A DNA stretch of 64,000 nucleotides from JBCFAY01 sp038562375 (GTDB lineage: Bacteria; Bacillota; Clostridia; Christensenellales; CAG-138). A program made the position numbers and the translations under genes. Shown here in pieces: positions 1 to 7,747 of this stretch. The stretch covers positions 170,495 to 234,494 of the forward strand of contig JBCFAY010000002.1 of assembly GCA_038562375.1 (NCBI GenBank), written 5' to 3'. The notes under the pieces were generated by a model. It was not told the DNA's origin. It made no database searches and saw only the letters and a list, made by a program, of their open reading frames with translations. Positions within the stretch are counted from its first letter, which is position 1. Every line of letters starts with the position of its first letter.

Positions 1-242
1 ATCTTTGCGGCGCCGTCCGACAAATCGGCATAGCCGAATTTTAATCCCGCGACCATCGACATGCCGCTCACCGCGCCGCACACCTCCCGCATGAGGCCCA
101 TGCCTCCGCCGAACGGGCTTGCAAGGCGCAAAGCGGCATCCATGCTCATGCCGGTCTCGTCGCAAAACGCCGCGAAAACCGCCTGCGCGCAATTGTACCC
201 CTCTGCAAAGATCTTATTCGCTTCCTCGACATGGTTCTTCAT
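1..242 (-). CDS. C_GCAxxG_C_C family redox protein (3' end outside window)
   Basis: The minus strand reads an N-terminus MKNHVEEANKIF followed by GYNCAQAVFAAF, then PFGGGMGLMREVCGAVSG, which is the hallmark of the small cysteine-rich C_GCAxxG_C_C family. These proteins are thought to be redox-active or metal-binding; the exact reaction is not known. Only about 80 codons are present because the gene runs off the left edge. The ATG at 242 follows GGAGG at 253-257, which supports this start. It is transcribed in the same direction as the MBL hydrolase and DUF134 genes upstream, and may be co-transcribed with them. Confidence 0.85.
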   Translation of the reverse strand, partial: MKNHVEEANKIFAEGYNCAQAVFAAFCDETGMSMDAALRLASPFGGGMGLMREVCGAVSGMSMVAGLKFGYADLSDGAAK

Positions 243-409
243 CGATCCGTTCCTCCAATTGTTATTTTCGTAAACCGTTTCTCAGCTCTGCCGCTCCAGT
301 CTCCAGCAAACCGTTCGACCGCGCCCTCGCCGCAGGCCTCGGCAATCCTGGGCTCGACGGAGCGCGACGCGAACACGCCGATTCCGCACCGCTCGACAGT
401 TTGGTCCAC
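239..409 (-). CDS. Possible small ORF coupled to the C_GCAxxG gene
   Basis: Between the MBL gene and the C_GCAxxG gene a minus-strand frame is open from a stop at about 470 to a TGA at 239-241 that overlaps the next ATG as ATGA, typical of translational coupling. The only plausible start is GTG at 409. The product would be about 56 residues with two cysteines (RCGIGVF and EACGEG). I do not recognise it, and no good ribosome site is visible at the GTG, so it may be non-coding or the 3' remnant of a longer gene. Confidence 0.22.
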   Translation of the reverse strand: MDQTVERCGIGVFASRSVEPRIAEACGEGAVERFAGDWSGRAEKRFTKITIGGTDR

Positions 410-455
410 GTAGCGGCCGGAATATGCCGATTCGCCGCCCTGCGCCTTTCGCTCT

Positions 456-1277
456 TTACAGATGAATTACGCTGCCGGTCGCGAGATACTCGAGCCGCTC
501 TCCAAGGATCTCCTTTAAATGTCCGTAGCTCTCCATACCCGTGCAGTGCCCGGTATAATACTTCGTATGTCCGTTTTTTAGAAAACCGCCGATCTTTTCC
601 ACAAGCTCCACAGATTCACTCGTCTTGGTAGAGGGATTGAACAGATGGAAACCGCCGAAAACGGTATCGGGCGGCGTGCCTTTCAAACGCATGAATTCCT
701 TGAGAATGTTGACGATCCCGTTGTGCCCGCAGCCCGCGAACAGCGCCGTTTTCCCCGCTTCGGCAACGATCAGGTTTTGCTCGTGCTCGAACGGGTCCTG
801 GATGACTGCCCCGTCCTTTTCCACCATCAGCGCGCTGCTGCACACAGAAAACAGCTCGCGCCCCGTTACGTTCGAAAACAGTTCGATGCCCTCGGCAATC
901 TCAAACCGGTCCGGCGTCAGCACCAAGCGCTCGCTGCCTTCAAGCTCCCGATCCAGGCCGATCTCACGCCATTCGTTTTCGCGCTTGGAATACCGCCTCA
1001 AAAATGCCGTTTGGCGCAGAAACACCTTAGCCTTTGAATTCTCCTGCAGAAACAGCTTGAGTCCGCCTCCATGGTCGTAGTGGCCGTGGGATACGACCGC
1101 GAAATCGACGCTTGCGATATCCACGCCGAGCTTGCGCGCGTTTTCCAAAAAAAGACCGCTCGCGCCCATATCGAAAAGAAACTTCGTTTTTCCCGTTTCG
1201 ACATAGAGGCTCAGCCCATGCTCGGTATGAAACTCGGGAGAGATTGCGTTGTTCTCCACCAGCGTCTTGATCAGCAT
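456..1277 (-). CDS. MBL-fold metallo-hydrolase (COG1237-like)
   Basis: A 273-residue metallo-beta-lactamase-fold protein. The metal motif SHGHYDHGG lies at residues 63-71 (H64, H66, D68, H69), with a second ligand region AGCGHNG and a later GGFHLF. The family includes proteins annotated as dihydropterin phosphate synthases of COG1237; the substrate here is not known. ATG at 1277 is preferred over the upstream in-frame TTG at 1295 because AGGA at 1287-1290 stands nine bases before it. No signal peptide is visible, so it is probably cytoplasmic. It lies between the C_GCAxxG gene and the DUF134 regulator on the same strand, a small redox/metal-flavoured cluster. Confidence 0.85.
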   Translation of the reverse strand: MLIKTLVENNAISPEFHTEHGLSLYVETGKTKFLFDMGASGLFLENARKLGVDIASVDFAVVSHGHYDHGGGLKLFLQENSKAKVFLRQTAFLRRYSKRENEWREIGLDRELEGSERLVLTPDRFEIAEGIELFSNVTGRELFSVCSSALMVEKDGAVIQDPFEHEQNLIVAEAGKTALFAGCGHNGIVNILKEFMRLKGTPPDTVFGGFHLFNPSTKTSESVELVEKIGGFLKNGHTKYYTGHCTGMESYGHLKEILGERLEYLATGSVIHL

Positions 1278-1408
1278 ATCGAATATTCCTTTCAATCAAC
1301 CTGTATGACGCGCCTATCCCTATATGCCGGGAAAACCGAACATGCCGAAGCACAACGGCGGAAAGCTCCCAGGCATATCAGTGCGCCTCCCCCTACTCTC
1401 CGAAAAGC

Positions 1409-1876
1409 TTAGTTTTGCTCGTATCCGTGCCCATATCCCCGCTCATGTTCGCATCTATGCCCGCATTCCTGCCCATATTCGCGCCCGCGCGTTTGTTCAT
1501 GTCCGCATCCCTGCTCCGTTTCCGCTTCCCTTGTGCAGCGATGCTTGGGGCAGCCGCCGCAGCGGCAGGTCTTCTCCAACCCTTCGCAAAGACGGTACTC
1601 CCCGCCTTCGATGTGCAGCACCCTTCCGCGCACCAGCGATTCCGCCAGCTTTCCCCTCGCGAGTTCGTAGATGCGCTGCACGGTCGTCCGCGCAATGTTC
1701 ATCTGTTCGGCGCATTCTTCCTGCGTAAATCCTTCCAGATCGATCAGCCGGATCGTCTCATATTCGTCGACAGTCATCACGACAATCGGCTCCGCGTCCT
1801 GCCGCGCGTTGAGCGGGCCGTAACGATCGCTCTGCGGCAAAGAACAAACCTTGCGCCACTTCCTTGGCCTCGGCAT
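1409..1876 (-). CDS. DUF134 family DNA-binding protein with Cys/His-rich tail
   Basis: A 155-residue protein starting MPRPRKWRKV, the usual DUF134 N-terminus. Residues from about 30 to 80 (DEYETIRLIDLEGFTQEECA then MNIARTTVQRIY) form a sigma-70-region-4-like helix-turn-helix. The C-terminal third contains CRCGGCPKHRC and then a run of His, Cys and Glu residues, suggesting that it binds metal. The start at 1876 has AGGTGA just upstream. DUF134 genes commonly sit beside NifX/NifB-like and Fe-S genes and are assumed to regulate them. Here it lies close to a NifU-like gene, whose leader carries the same 11-bp motif as this gene's own promoter. Confidence 0.85.
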   Translation of the reverse strand: MPRPRKWRKVCSLPQSDRYGPLNARQDAEPIVVMTVDEYETIRLIDLEGFTQEECAEQMNIARTTVQRIYELARGKLAESLVRGRVLHIEGGEYRLCEGLEKTCRCGGCPKHRCTREAETEQGCGHEQTRGREYGQECGHRCEHERGYGHGYEQN

Positions 1877-1969
1877 CAAATCACCTCTCGTCTCGCCATT
1901 CGCGGCCGGGGCCGCACGGCCTGCCATTACCGTTCGGCCCCTTTATGCCGCATATCCTAGTACAATTCA

Positions 1970-2001
1970 TATGATACATTATTTTGGGCATATGTCAATA
2001 A
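1970..2001 (-). promoter_or_regulatory. Promoter of the DUF134 gene with shared operator-like motif
   Basis: On the minus strand TTGACA (1997-1992) and TATCAT (1975-1970) are 16 bases apart. The -35 lies inside TTATTGACATATGCCC (2001-1986). Exactly the same 16 bases occur at 3887-3902, and the 11-base core GACATATGCCC occurs again at 3805-3815. The core contains the symmetric GNCATATGNC. I infer a binding site for a shared regulator, possibly DUF134 itself. Confidence 0.55.
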
Positions 2002-2058
2002 CTATTCGTCTCAATTTCTACAGCCGGATGTGCTGCAATTTATGGCAAAAAGGGGACA

Positions 2059-3348
2059 TTAGAGGGCGCTTTCGTTTTGCATCATGATGTTCAGGATCTC
2101 GATATCCGTCCTATGCATACCGCTGTTTGCAACCCGGCCGATATAGTCGATGGTTTGCTCGATCTCCCGGCCGGCCAGGCCTTCACCGGGCTGGAACGAG
2201 CAGCCGGCGGACGCCATCTGGTAGCCGAGTATCGCGGCCTGCACGGCAGTCGCCACCTTCGCCGCGCACGAACGCTTCGCGCCGTCGCACAGCATCCCGC
2301 CGACGTTGCACAGCGTGTTCGTGATGGCCATGGCAATCTGCTGGTAACTCGCGCCCAACAGATAGCCGATCCCGCACGCGGCGCCGCAGGCCGCGCTCGT
2401 CGCGCCGCAGAACGCGGACAGGTTGCCGATGTGCTTTTTAATGTGTATGGAAACGAGGTTCGCAACCGCCAGCGCGCGATAGAGCCGATCCTCTGTTGAA
2501 TCGTTGGCCCTCGCGTACTCGATCACCGGCAGGGATACCGCCATGCCCTGATTGCCGCTGCCGGAGTTGATCACGACAGGCATCGCACAGCCGCTCATGC
2601 GGGCGTCCGACCCCGCCGCTGCCTTGGCGACGGCGCGGTTGGCGACGTTATCTTCGTTGTTCTTCAGCCACAGCTTGCCGATCTGCGCGCCGTAGGAACC
2701 GTGGATGCCCTCGGACGATATCGCGCTGTTCAGCTCCACCTGGCGCGACAGCGTCTCCATCACGTCCTCAAGCTTGAGCATATCCGCGTACTCGAGGATT
2801 TCCCGGACGCTCAGCTCCGGTGCTTCGCTCGGCACCATGGAAGCGTTTTCGTTTTCGTCTCGCGCGGCAAAAAGGATTTGTCCATCCTTTTGGATTTCCG
2901 TGACGCCAAGGTGCGTCCGCTTGAGCTCCACCGCCGCGCGATGCGGTCCGCAAAACGCCTCCGCAAGAATATAGATGCCCTGCGCGTCCTCTGCCAACCT
3001 GCATTCGCAAAAGCCCTCGCCGAGCTTTTGCTTCGCCAGGATGATGTCCTCCTCCGTGACCAACGCAAGCACCTCGAGCCTGCGCTCGGGATCCCCGCCC
3101 AAAGCTCCCAGGGCGGCTGCCGCCTGCACACCGGACATCCCCATGGAATTGGGCACCGTTACGCTCTTGACGTTCTTGATGATATTGCCGCTGCAGGTGA
3201 CGATCAGCCGCTCCGGCCGCTCTGTCAACACCTTCGCCGCCAGCGCCGCCGCGTAGGCGATCGCGATCGGCTCGGTGCACCCAAGCGCCGGGATCAGTTC
3301 ATTTTTCAGGATAGCCGTATAACGGGCGTATTTCTCCTTGCTTAGCAT
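2059..3348 (-). CDS. UPF0597 / L-cysteine desulfidase (L-serine ammonia-lyase-like) family enzyme
   Basis: A 429-residue protein of the family that includes archaeal L-cysteine desulfidase and enterobacterial YhaM/CyuA. These Fe-S enzymes convert L-cysteine to pyruvate, ammonia and sulfide. The family signature PALGCTEPIA is at residues 20-29 (C24), and the C-terminal half has the conserved cysteines in FCGATSAACGAACG and CDGAKRSC, likely cluster ligands. The ATG at 3348 is chosen because GGAGGG stands eight bases upstream. It follows the NifU-like gene by 27 bases, so the two are surely one operon. That placement suggests sulfide released from cysteine is used for Fe-S assembly, but this is inference; serine deamination is the main alternative. 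Confidence 0.85.
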   Translation of the reverse strand: MLSKEKYARYTAILKNELIPALGCTEPIAIAYAAALAAKVLTERPERLIVTCSGNIIKNVKSVTVPNSMGMSGVQAAAALGALGGDPERRLEVLALVTEEDIILAKQKLGEGFCECRLAEDAQGIYILAEAFCGPHRAAVELKRTHLGVTEIQKDGQILFAARDENENASMVPSEAPELSVREILEYADMLKLEDVMETLSRQVELNSAISSEGIHGSYGAQIGKLWLKNNEDNVANRAVAKAAAGSDARMSGCAMPVVINSGSGNQGMAVSLPVIEYARANDSTEDRLYRALAVANLVSIHIKKHIGNLSAFCGATSAACGAACGIGYLLGASYQQIAMAITNTLCNVGGMLCDGAKRSCAAKVATAVQAAILGYQMASAGCSFQPGEGLAGREIEQTIDYIGRVANSGMHRTDIEILNIMMQNESAL

Positions 3349-3375
3349 TCGCACATCCCTCCGCAAATCCAAAAC

Positions 3376-3768
3376 TTATTGCGCTCCGCGAGGCTCCTCA
3401 TACCGCCGGACGGCATCCCCGATCGCGGCGGCCCCGAGCACGCTACAATGCATCTTGTGTTCCGGCAGCCCGCCGAGCGCGTTTGAGATATCCTCCGGCA
3501 GAATTCGCTTTGCTTCTTCGAGCGTCTTGCCCTTTACAAGTTCCGTCGTCACGCTGCTCGACGCAATCGCCGCCACACAGCCCTGCACTAGGAACGAAGC
3601 GTCGACGATCACGTCGCCCCGTATCCTGAGGAAAAGTATCATGCTGTCGCCGCACAGGATATCGCCGCCGATGCCGAAGGAATCCGCTCCCTCCATCTCC
3701 CCCAGGTTCCGCGGATTCATAAAATGATCCATCACCTGCTCCGACCAGGGCCCCGCACACATTTCCAT
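3376..3768 (-). CDS. NifU/IscU-like Fe-S cluster scaffold protein
   Basis: A 130-residue IscU/NifU N-terminal-type scaffold. The three cluster-binding cysteines are all present: C39 in GGDILCGDSM (followed by the conserved Asp41), C64 in VQGCVAAIASSS, and C108 in HKMHCSVLG. The protein assembles Fe-S clusters in the cytoplasm from iron and a sulfur donor. The ATG at 3768 has GGGAG about six bases upstream; the longer frame to 3825 has no ribosome site. No cysteine desulfurase (IscS/NifS) is adjacent; instead the next gene is the cysteine-desulfidase-like enzyme. The terminal residues PRGAQ are short compared with NifU, so there is no C-terminal NifU domain. Confidence 0.9.
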   Translation of the reverse strand: MEMCAGPWSEQVMDHFMNPRNLGEMEGADSFGIGGDILCGDSMILFLRIRGDVIVDASFLVQGCVAAIASSSVTTELVKGKTLEEAKRILPEDISNALGGLPEHKMHCSVLGAAAIGDAVRRYEEPRGAQ

Positions 3769-3804
3769 TTTTTCTCCCGCCTGACTTGAAATGACTTTCC
3801 CTTG

Positions 3805-3815
3805 GACATATGCCC
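3805..3815 (+). promoter_or_regulatory. Third copy of the GACATATGCCC motif, in the NifU leader
   Basis: GACATATGCCC lies 37 bases upstream of the NifU start codon, inside the predicted 5' leader. It matches the cores at 3892-3902 and (reverse orientation) 1986-1996. Confidence 0.4.
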
Positions 3816-3886
3816 CGATGACCAATGCCTGTCTATCGCCGCTCTGCGGCGATAAGCACCGTGCAAATCCGATCGCACCGCTCGAA

Positions 3887-3941
3887 TTATTGACATATGC
3901 CCTTTATATCGATATTATACGCTATCGATATATCCTGTCAA
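3887..3941 (-). promoter_or_regulatory. Promoter and operator of the NifU/desulfidase operon
   Basis: Minus-strand TTGACA (3941-3936) and TATAAT (3919-3914) are separated by 16 bases, a near-ideal sigma-A promoter. A perfect inverted repeat, TATATCGATA (3905-3914), eight bases, TATCGATATA (3923-3932), covers the spacer, the -10 and the expected start point, which is where a repressor would sit. The 16-base motif TTATTGACATATGCCC (3887-3902) lies just downstream. That motif also gives a plus-strand -35 (TTGACA) 17 bases before TATTAT (3913-3918), so a weak divergent promoter is possible. The regulator is unknown. Confidence 0.75.
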
Positions 3942-3996
3942 TCAAAAGCTTCGTTCATACGCTCACATGTTCTGATGTATAGGGCATGTATTTAAA

Positions 3997-4200
3997 TTAT
4001 CCTGGGCGGAAGGCAGAAATAGAACTTAGCAAGCATGTTAGCGCAACGAGGCGGTATGCGAATAGCGGCATGGCAACGAACATCGGCAACACGTAACGAC
4101 ATGCTTTCAACTCCCTAAGCAAAGCCTGCGAATGCGTACAGTGCAGTTCCTTTTAAAAGTTGCGCGTAGTAGCCGCAATATAGCGCAGAAGCTCCTTTAG
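3997..4200 (-). pseudogene. Possible decayed membrane-protein gene
   Basis: A minus-strand frame ending in TAA at 3997-3999 encodes the hydrophobic stretch CRYVLPMFVAMPLFAYRLV and then ALTCLLSSISAFRPG, with an in-frame stop about 50 codons upstream. A different frame just upstream reads LYCGYYAQLLKGTALYAF. Two protein-like stretches in different frames and no start codon suggest the 3' end of a frameshifted membrane-protein gene at the edge of the polysaccharide locus. This is weak; it may be chance. Confidence 0.2.
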
Positions 4201-4345
4201 ATTAAATCTTAGTTTACTTTATACAGATTTAATGGGGTCACTTTATTATAGTAATATGGGATCTGGCATGGCATGAAACTATACAAAATACGGAAAATAC
4301 ATTATAATTGTTAAGAATTGGGACAAGTTTAAAGGGGTATCCAGA

Positions 4346-5470
4346 ATGAAAGTGCTTGTGTTGGCCAGCTACACACGCAGCCTAATAACATTTCGGGGTG
4401 ACTTGATCAGAGACATGATCGCGAACGGTCATACAGTCATCACCTGTGCGCCCGAGGAAGATGATACAGGTGAAATCGCGCGCCTCGGTACACGTTTTGT
4501 GCAGCTTCCCTTTTTAAGGGCTGGCATCAACCTTCTTGCTGAAATCAAGCTAATGGCCGATTACAAACAACTGTTTCTTCGCGAAAAGCCTGATGTTGTT
4601 TTTTGTTATACAATCAAGCCCAACGTTTATGGGCCGCCTTCAGCGAAAGGTACCTGCGATGCAAAAATATACATTATGGTCACAGGAATCGGAAACGCAT
4701 TTCTTTCAGGCAACGGCTTAAAGGGCGCGTTCCTCAAAACAGTATCCAAAGCACTCTATAGACATGCCATCCAGTGCTGCGAACGAGTCATTTTTCAAAA
4801 TCCTGATGATAGAAATGATTTTCTTTCGATGGGCTTGGTAAAACCTGAACAGATTGAGTTGGTAAACGGCTCTGGAGTTAATTTGACATATTTTCAGGCC
4901 GGACCTTTGCCGGAGCAACCGGTATTCCTAATGATCGCTCGGTTATTGCGGGAAAAGGGCGTTTTTGAGTATTTGGAGGCCTGTCGTCTCCTACGCAAAA
5001 GTGGGAGTTCTGCCATATGCGCGCTTCTTGGGCCATATGAACAAAGAGAGAATGCGATAACTCCGGAAGATATTCAGCCCTATATAGACGACAAGAGTGT
5101 CGTCTATTGGGGAGAGACGAGAGACGTTCGGCCTTTTTTGGCTAAGTGCTCCGTACTTGTGCTGCCTTCCTACCGAGAAGGTACGCCGCGCTCCATTCTG
5201 GAGGCGATGGCCTGTGGCCGTGCGGTGATCGCAAGCGATGTGCCGGGCTGCCGGGAAACTGTGGAACATGGAACGAACGGTTACCTCGTGCCAGCGAAAC
5301 AACCTGCCGCGTTAGCGGATGCCATGAAAAAGCTGGTGGACTCGCCGGAAACGATTGCTCAAATGGGGCAGGAAAGCCTGAATATATGCCGCACAAAATA
5401 TGACGTGCAGCTTGTTAATCGCGAAATGCTGCATATTTTAGGCCTAAATCCGGCAAATAATGAGGTATAA
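4346..5470 (+). CDS. Glycosyltransferase family 4
   Basis: A 374-residue GT-B glycosyltransferase. It begins MKVLVLASYTRSLITFRGDL. The GT4 C-terminal signature is clear in YREGTPRSILEAMACGRAV followed by DVPGCRE (the EX7E motif). An acceptor-side GTGIGN-like loop reads VTGIGNAF. It probably transfers a sugar to an undecaprenyl-linked intermediate on the cytoplasmic side of the membrane. The ATG follows AAAGGGG. It is the first gene of the plus-strand polysaccharide operon and its stop is two bases from the start of the next gene. A -10-like TATAAT stands at 4303-4308 with no convincing -35. The donor and acceptor cannot be told from sequence. Confidence 0.9.
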   Translation: MKVLVLASYTRSLITFRGDLIRDMIANGHTVITCAPEEDDTGEIARLGTRFVQLPFLRAGINLLAEIKLMADYKQLFLREKPDVVFCYTIKPNVYGPPSAKGTCDAKIYIMVTGIGNAFLSGNGLKGAFLKTVSKALYRHAIQCCERVIFQNPDDRNDFLSMGLVKPEQIELVNGSGVNLTYFQAGPLPEQPVFLMIARLLREKGVFEYLEACRLLRKSGSSAICALLGPYEQRENAITPEDIQPYIDDKSVVYWGETRDVRPFLAKCSVLVLPSYREGTPRSILEAMACGRAVIASDVPGCRETVEHGTNGYLVPAKQPAALADAMKKLVDSPETIAQMGQESLNICRTKYDVQLVNREMLHILGLNPANNEV

Positions 5471-5471
5471 A

Positions 5472-6758
5472 ATGGTTATCTTAGAAGAACTTATGGATAG
5501 GAAAACACAGCTTTCGGTCATTGGACTCGGATATGTAGGCCTCCCCATTGCGGTCGCGTTTTCGCAGCACGTGCGCGTTATCGGATATGATTGCAACCCC
5601 GAAAAAATAGCTGCTTACGAACAAGGCAAGGATGCCACGGGGGAAGTGGGAGAATCCGTTCTTAAAAATTGCGCGGTGCAGTTCACGGCAGAATCTGCGC
5701 GCTTGGAGGACGCGCGCTTTCATATCGTAGCAGTGCCTACACCCGTTAACCCTGATAAGACGCCGAATTTTTCGCCTCTGATTTCCGCATCGACAGATTT
5801 AGGACGCAATCTTACCAAAGGCTCGATTGTAGTCTATGAATCCACCGTGTACCCCGGTGTGACAGAAGACATCTGTGTACCTATATTAGAGCGTGAATCT
5901 GGTCTCAAGTGCGGTAGAGATTTTAAGGTGGGTTATTCACCGGAACGCATTAACCCTGGTGACAAGGAACATCGACTGCAAACGATTCGAAAAATCGTAT
6001 CCGGCATGGATTCGGAGACATTGGATACCATTGCCCGTGTATACGAACTTGTTGTAGAGGCAGGTACCTATCGCGCATCCTCTATTCGCGTGGCGGAAGC
6101 AGCCAAGGTGATTGAAAATAGCCAGAGAGATCTAAACATCGCTTTTATGAATGAACTTTCACTGATATTCCACAGGCTGGGCATCGATACTCTAGAAGTA
6201 CTCCAAGCCGCGGAAACGAAGTGGAACTTTATCAGATTTCGTCCAGGACTGGTGGGGGGACATTGCATCGGCGTAGATCCTTATTATCTGACTTATTGTG
6301 CCGAGCAGCTCGGATATAACCCGCAGGTCATACTCGCTGGCCGTCGCATTAACGACAGTATGGGAGGCGTTGTTGCACAGAACGTAGTGAAGATGCTGGG
6401 GCGAAGCAAAATTGATATCAGCAGTGCACGGGTAGCCATATTGGGCTTTACGTTCAAGGAGAATTGCCCTGATACGCGCAATACCAAGGTGATCGATATT
6501 TACAACGAATTGATGGAATACGGTATTGTTCCCATGATTTTTGATCCCGTGGCTGACTTGGAGGAAATGTGTCTCCATTATGGTCTCCCGGTAGTGTCAG
6601 AGGACGACTTGGCTGAGCTGGATGCCGTCATTATTGCAGTAGCACACAAAGCCTTTTACAGTATGGACATTGTCGGCCTTCTCAAAACGAACGGTATTCT
6701 CTTTGATATTAAGGGGATGATGCAGCCGCCGGCAGAACACCCTTATTGGAGGTTGTAA
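5472..6758 (+). CDS. TviB/WbpA-type UDP-HexNAc 6-dehydrogenase
   Basis: A 428-residue UDP-sugar dehydrogenase. The NAD fold opens with GLGYVGLP at residues 18-25. VPTPVN, YESTVYPG, GYSPERINPGDK and EAAKVIENSQRDLNIA are all typical. The catalytic cysteine is C265 in GGHCIGVDPYY. The overall motif set, notably NPGDK and LGFTFKENCPD, resembles TviB, which oxidises UDP-GlcNAc to UDP-GlcNAcA. The start ATG at 5472 lies five bases after GAGGT; the ORF extends to 5460, but that start is less well supported. It supplies a uronic acid donor for the polymer, probably together with the epimerase that follows by two bases. Confidence 0.88.
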   Translation: MVILEELMDRKTQLSVIGLGYVGLPIAVAFSQHVRVIGYDCNPEKIAAYEQGKDATGEVGESVLKNCAVQFTAESARLEDARFHIVAVPTPVNPDKTPNFSPLISASTDLGRNLTKGSIVVYESTVYPGVTEDICVPILERESGLKCGRDFKVGYSPERINPGDKEHRLQTIRKIVSGMDSETLDTIARVYELVVEAGTYRASSIRVAEAAKVIENSQRDLNIAFMNELSLIFHRLGIDTLEVLQAAETKWNFIRFRPGLVGGHCIGVDPYYLTYCAEQLGYNPQVILAGRRINDSMGGVVAQNVVKMLGRSKIDISSARVAILGFTFKENCPDTRNTKVIDIYNELMEYGIVPMIFDPVADLEEMCLHYGLPVVSEDDLAELDAVIIAVAHKAFYSMDIVGLLKTNGILFDIKGMMQPPAEHPYWRL

Positions 6759-6760
6759 TC

Positions 6761-7747
6761 ATGCGCAGATTTCTGATCACAGGAGCATGTGGCTTCATTG
6801 GCTACCATTTAAGCATCCTGTTGTTGAAACAGGGTGATCATGTGGTGGGCTATGACAGCATGAACAATTATTACGATCCCAAGCTCAAGCAAAGACGCCT
6901 GTCCCTGCTGCGCGAACATCCCAAGTTTTCTTTCATACTGGGCGACTTAGAAGACCGCGCACTTGTGCGCAAAACAATGAAGGAAGGGGAGTTCAGCGCG
7001 GTTATCAACCTTGCCGCTCAGGCGGGGGTAAGATATAGCTTGGAACATCCCGATTCATACATCGCTTCTAATTTGGTTGGTTTCTTTAACGTACTGGATG
7101 CGTTTAAGGAATATGGTGTCCCACATCTTTTGTATGCTTCATCCAGTTCAGTATATGGCGCCAATACAAAGCTACCATTTTCAACAGAGGATCGAACGGA
7201 TAACCCTGTGAGCCTTTATGCGGCGACCAAAAAATGTAACGAAATACTTGCTTATTCCTATAGCCATATGTTTGGGAGCAGAGCGACGGGGTTGCGCTTT
7301 TTCACAGTATACGGACCATACGGTCGGCCTGATATGGCACTCTTTAAATTTACGAAGGCAATACTGGCTGGCGAGCCGATTGTTGTCTATAATAATGGCG
7401 ATATGCAGCGTGACTTTACTTATGTTGATGATATTGTCAGGGGGATTGCACTGCTCATCGACCGTTCACGTGTGCTACAAGCCTTAAATGCCCCGCACCA
7501 TGTTTACAATATCGGCAATCAGCACCCCATAGAGCTGATGGAGTTTATTTGCGCAATAGAGGATGCGTTGCATAAAAAAGCAATTATTAGATTCTCCCCA
7601 ATGCAGCCGGGTGATATCAAGGCAACATATGCAGATACTTCTGATTTGCGTCTGGATACCGGATTTGTGCCAAATATGCAGGTGCGTGAAGGCATCGCCC
7701 GTTTTGTGAAATGGTATTTAGACTACTATGAGGTGTATAATGCGTAG
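6761..7747 (+). CDS. NAD-dependent UDP-sugar 4-epimerase
   Basis: A 328-residue short-chain dehydrogenase/epimerase. The dinucleotide motif TGACGFIGYHL is at residues 7-17, SSSSVYG and YAATKK supply the Ser/Tyr/Lys catalytic triad, and NNYYDPKLKQRR is typical of UDP-glucuronate 4-epimerases. RFFTVYGPYGRPDMA is a family hallmark. It most likely epimerises the uronic acid made by the preceding dehydrogenase, giving a galacto-configured product, as TviC does for TviB; whether the substrate is N-acetylated cannot be seen. The ATG at 6761 has GGAGG upstream. The last eight bases overlap the esterase gene. Confidence 0.88.
   Translation: MRRFLITGACGFIGYHLSILLLKQGDHVVGYDSMNNYYDPKLKQRRLSLLREHPKFSFILGDLEDRALVRKTMKEGEFSAVINLAAQAGVRYSLEHPDSYIASNLVGFFNVLDAFKEYGVPHLLYASSSSVYGANTKLPFSTEDRTDNPVSLYAATKKCNEILAYSYSHMFGSRATGLRFFTVYGPYGRPDMALFKFTKAILAGEPIVVYNNGDMQRDFTYVDDIVRGIALLIDRSRVLQALNAPHHVYNIGNQHPIELMEFICAIEDALHKKAIIRFSPMQPGDIKATYADTSDLRLDTGFVPNMQVREGIARFVKWYLDYYEVYNA

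Noticed and set aside
4000..4345. JUMPstart or LoaP/NusG-type antitermination leader before the polysaccharide operon
   Set aside because: No JUMPstart-like sequence or NusG-family gene was found here.
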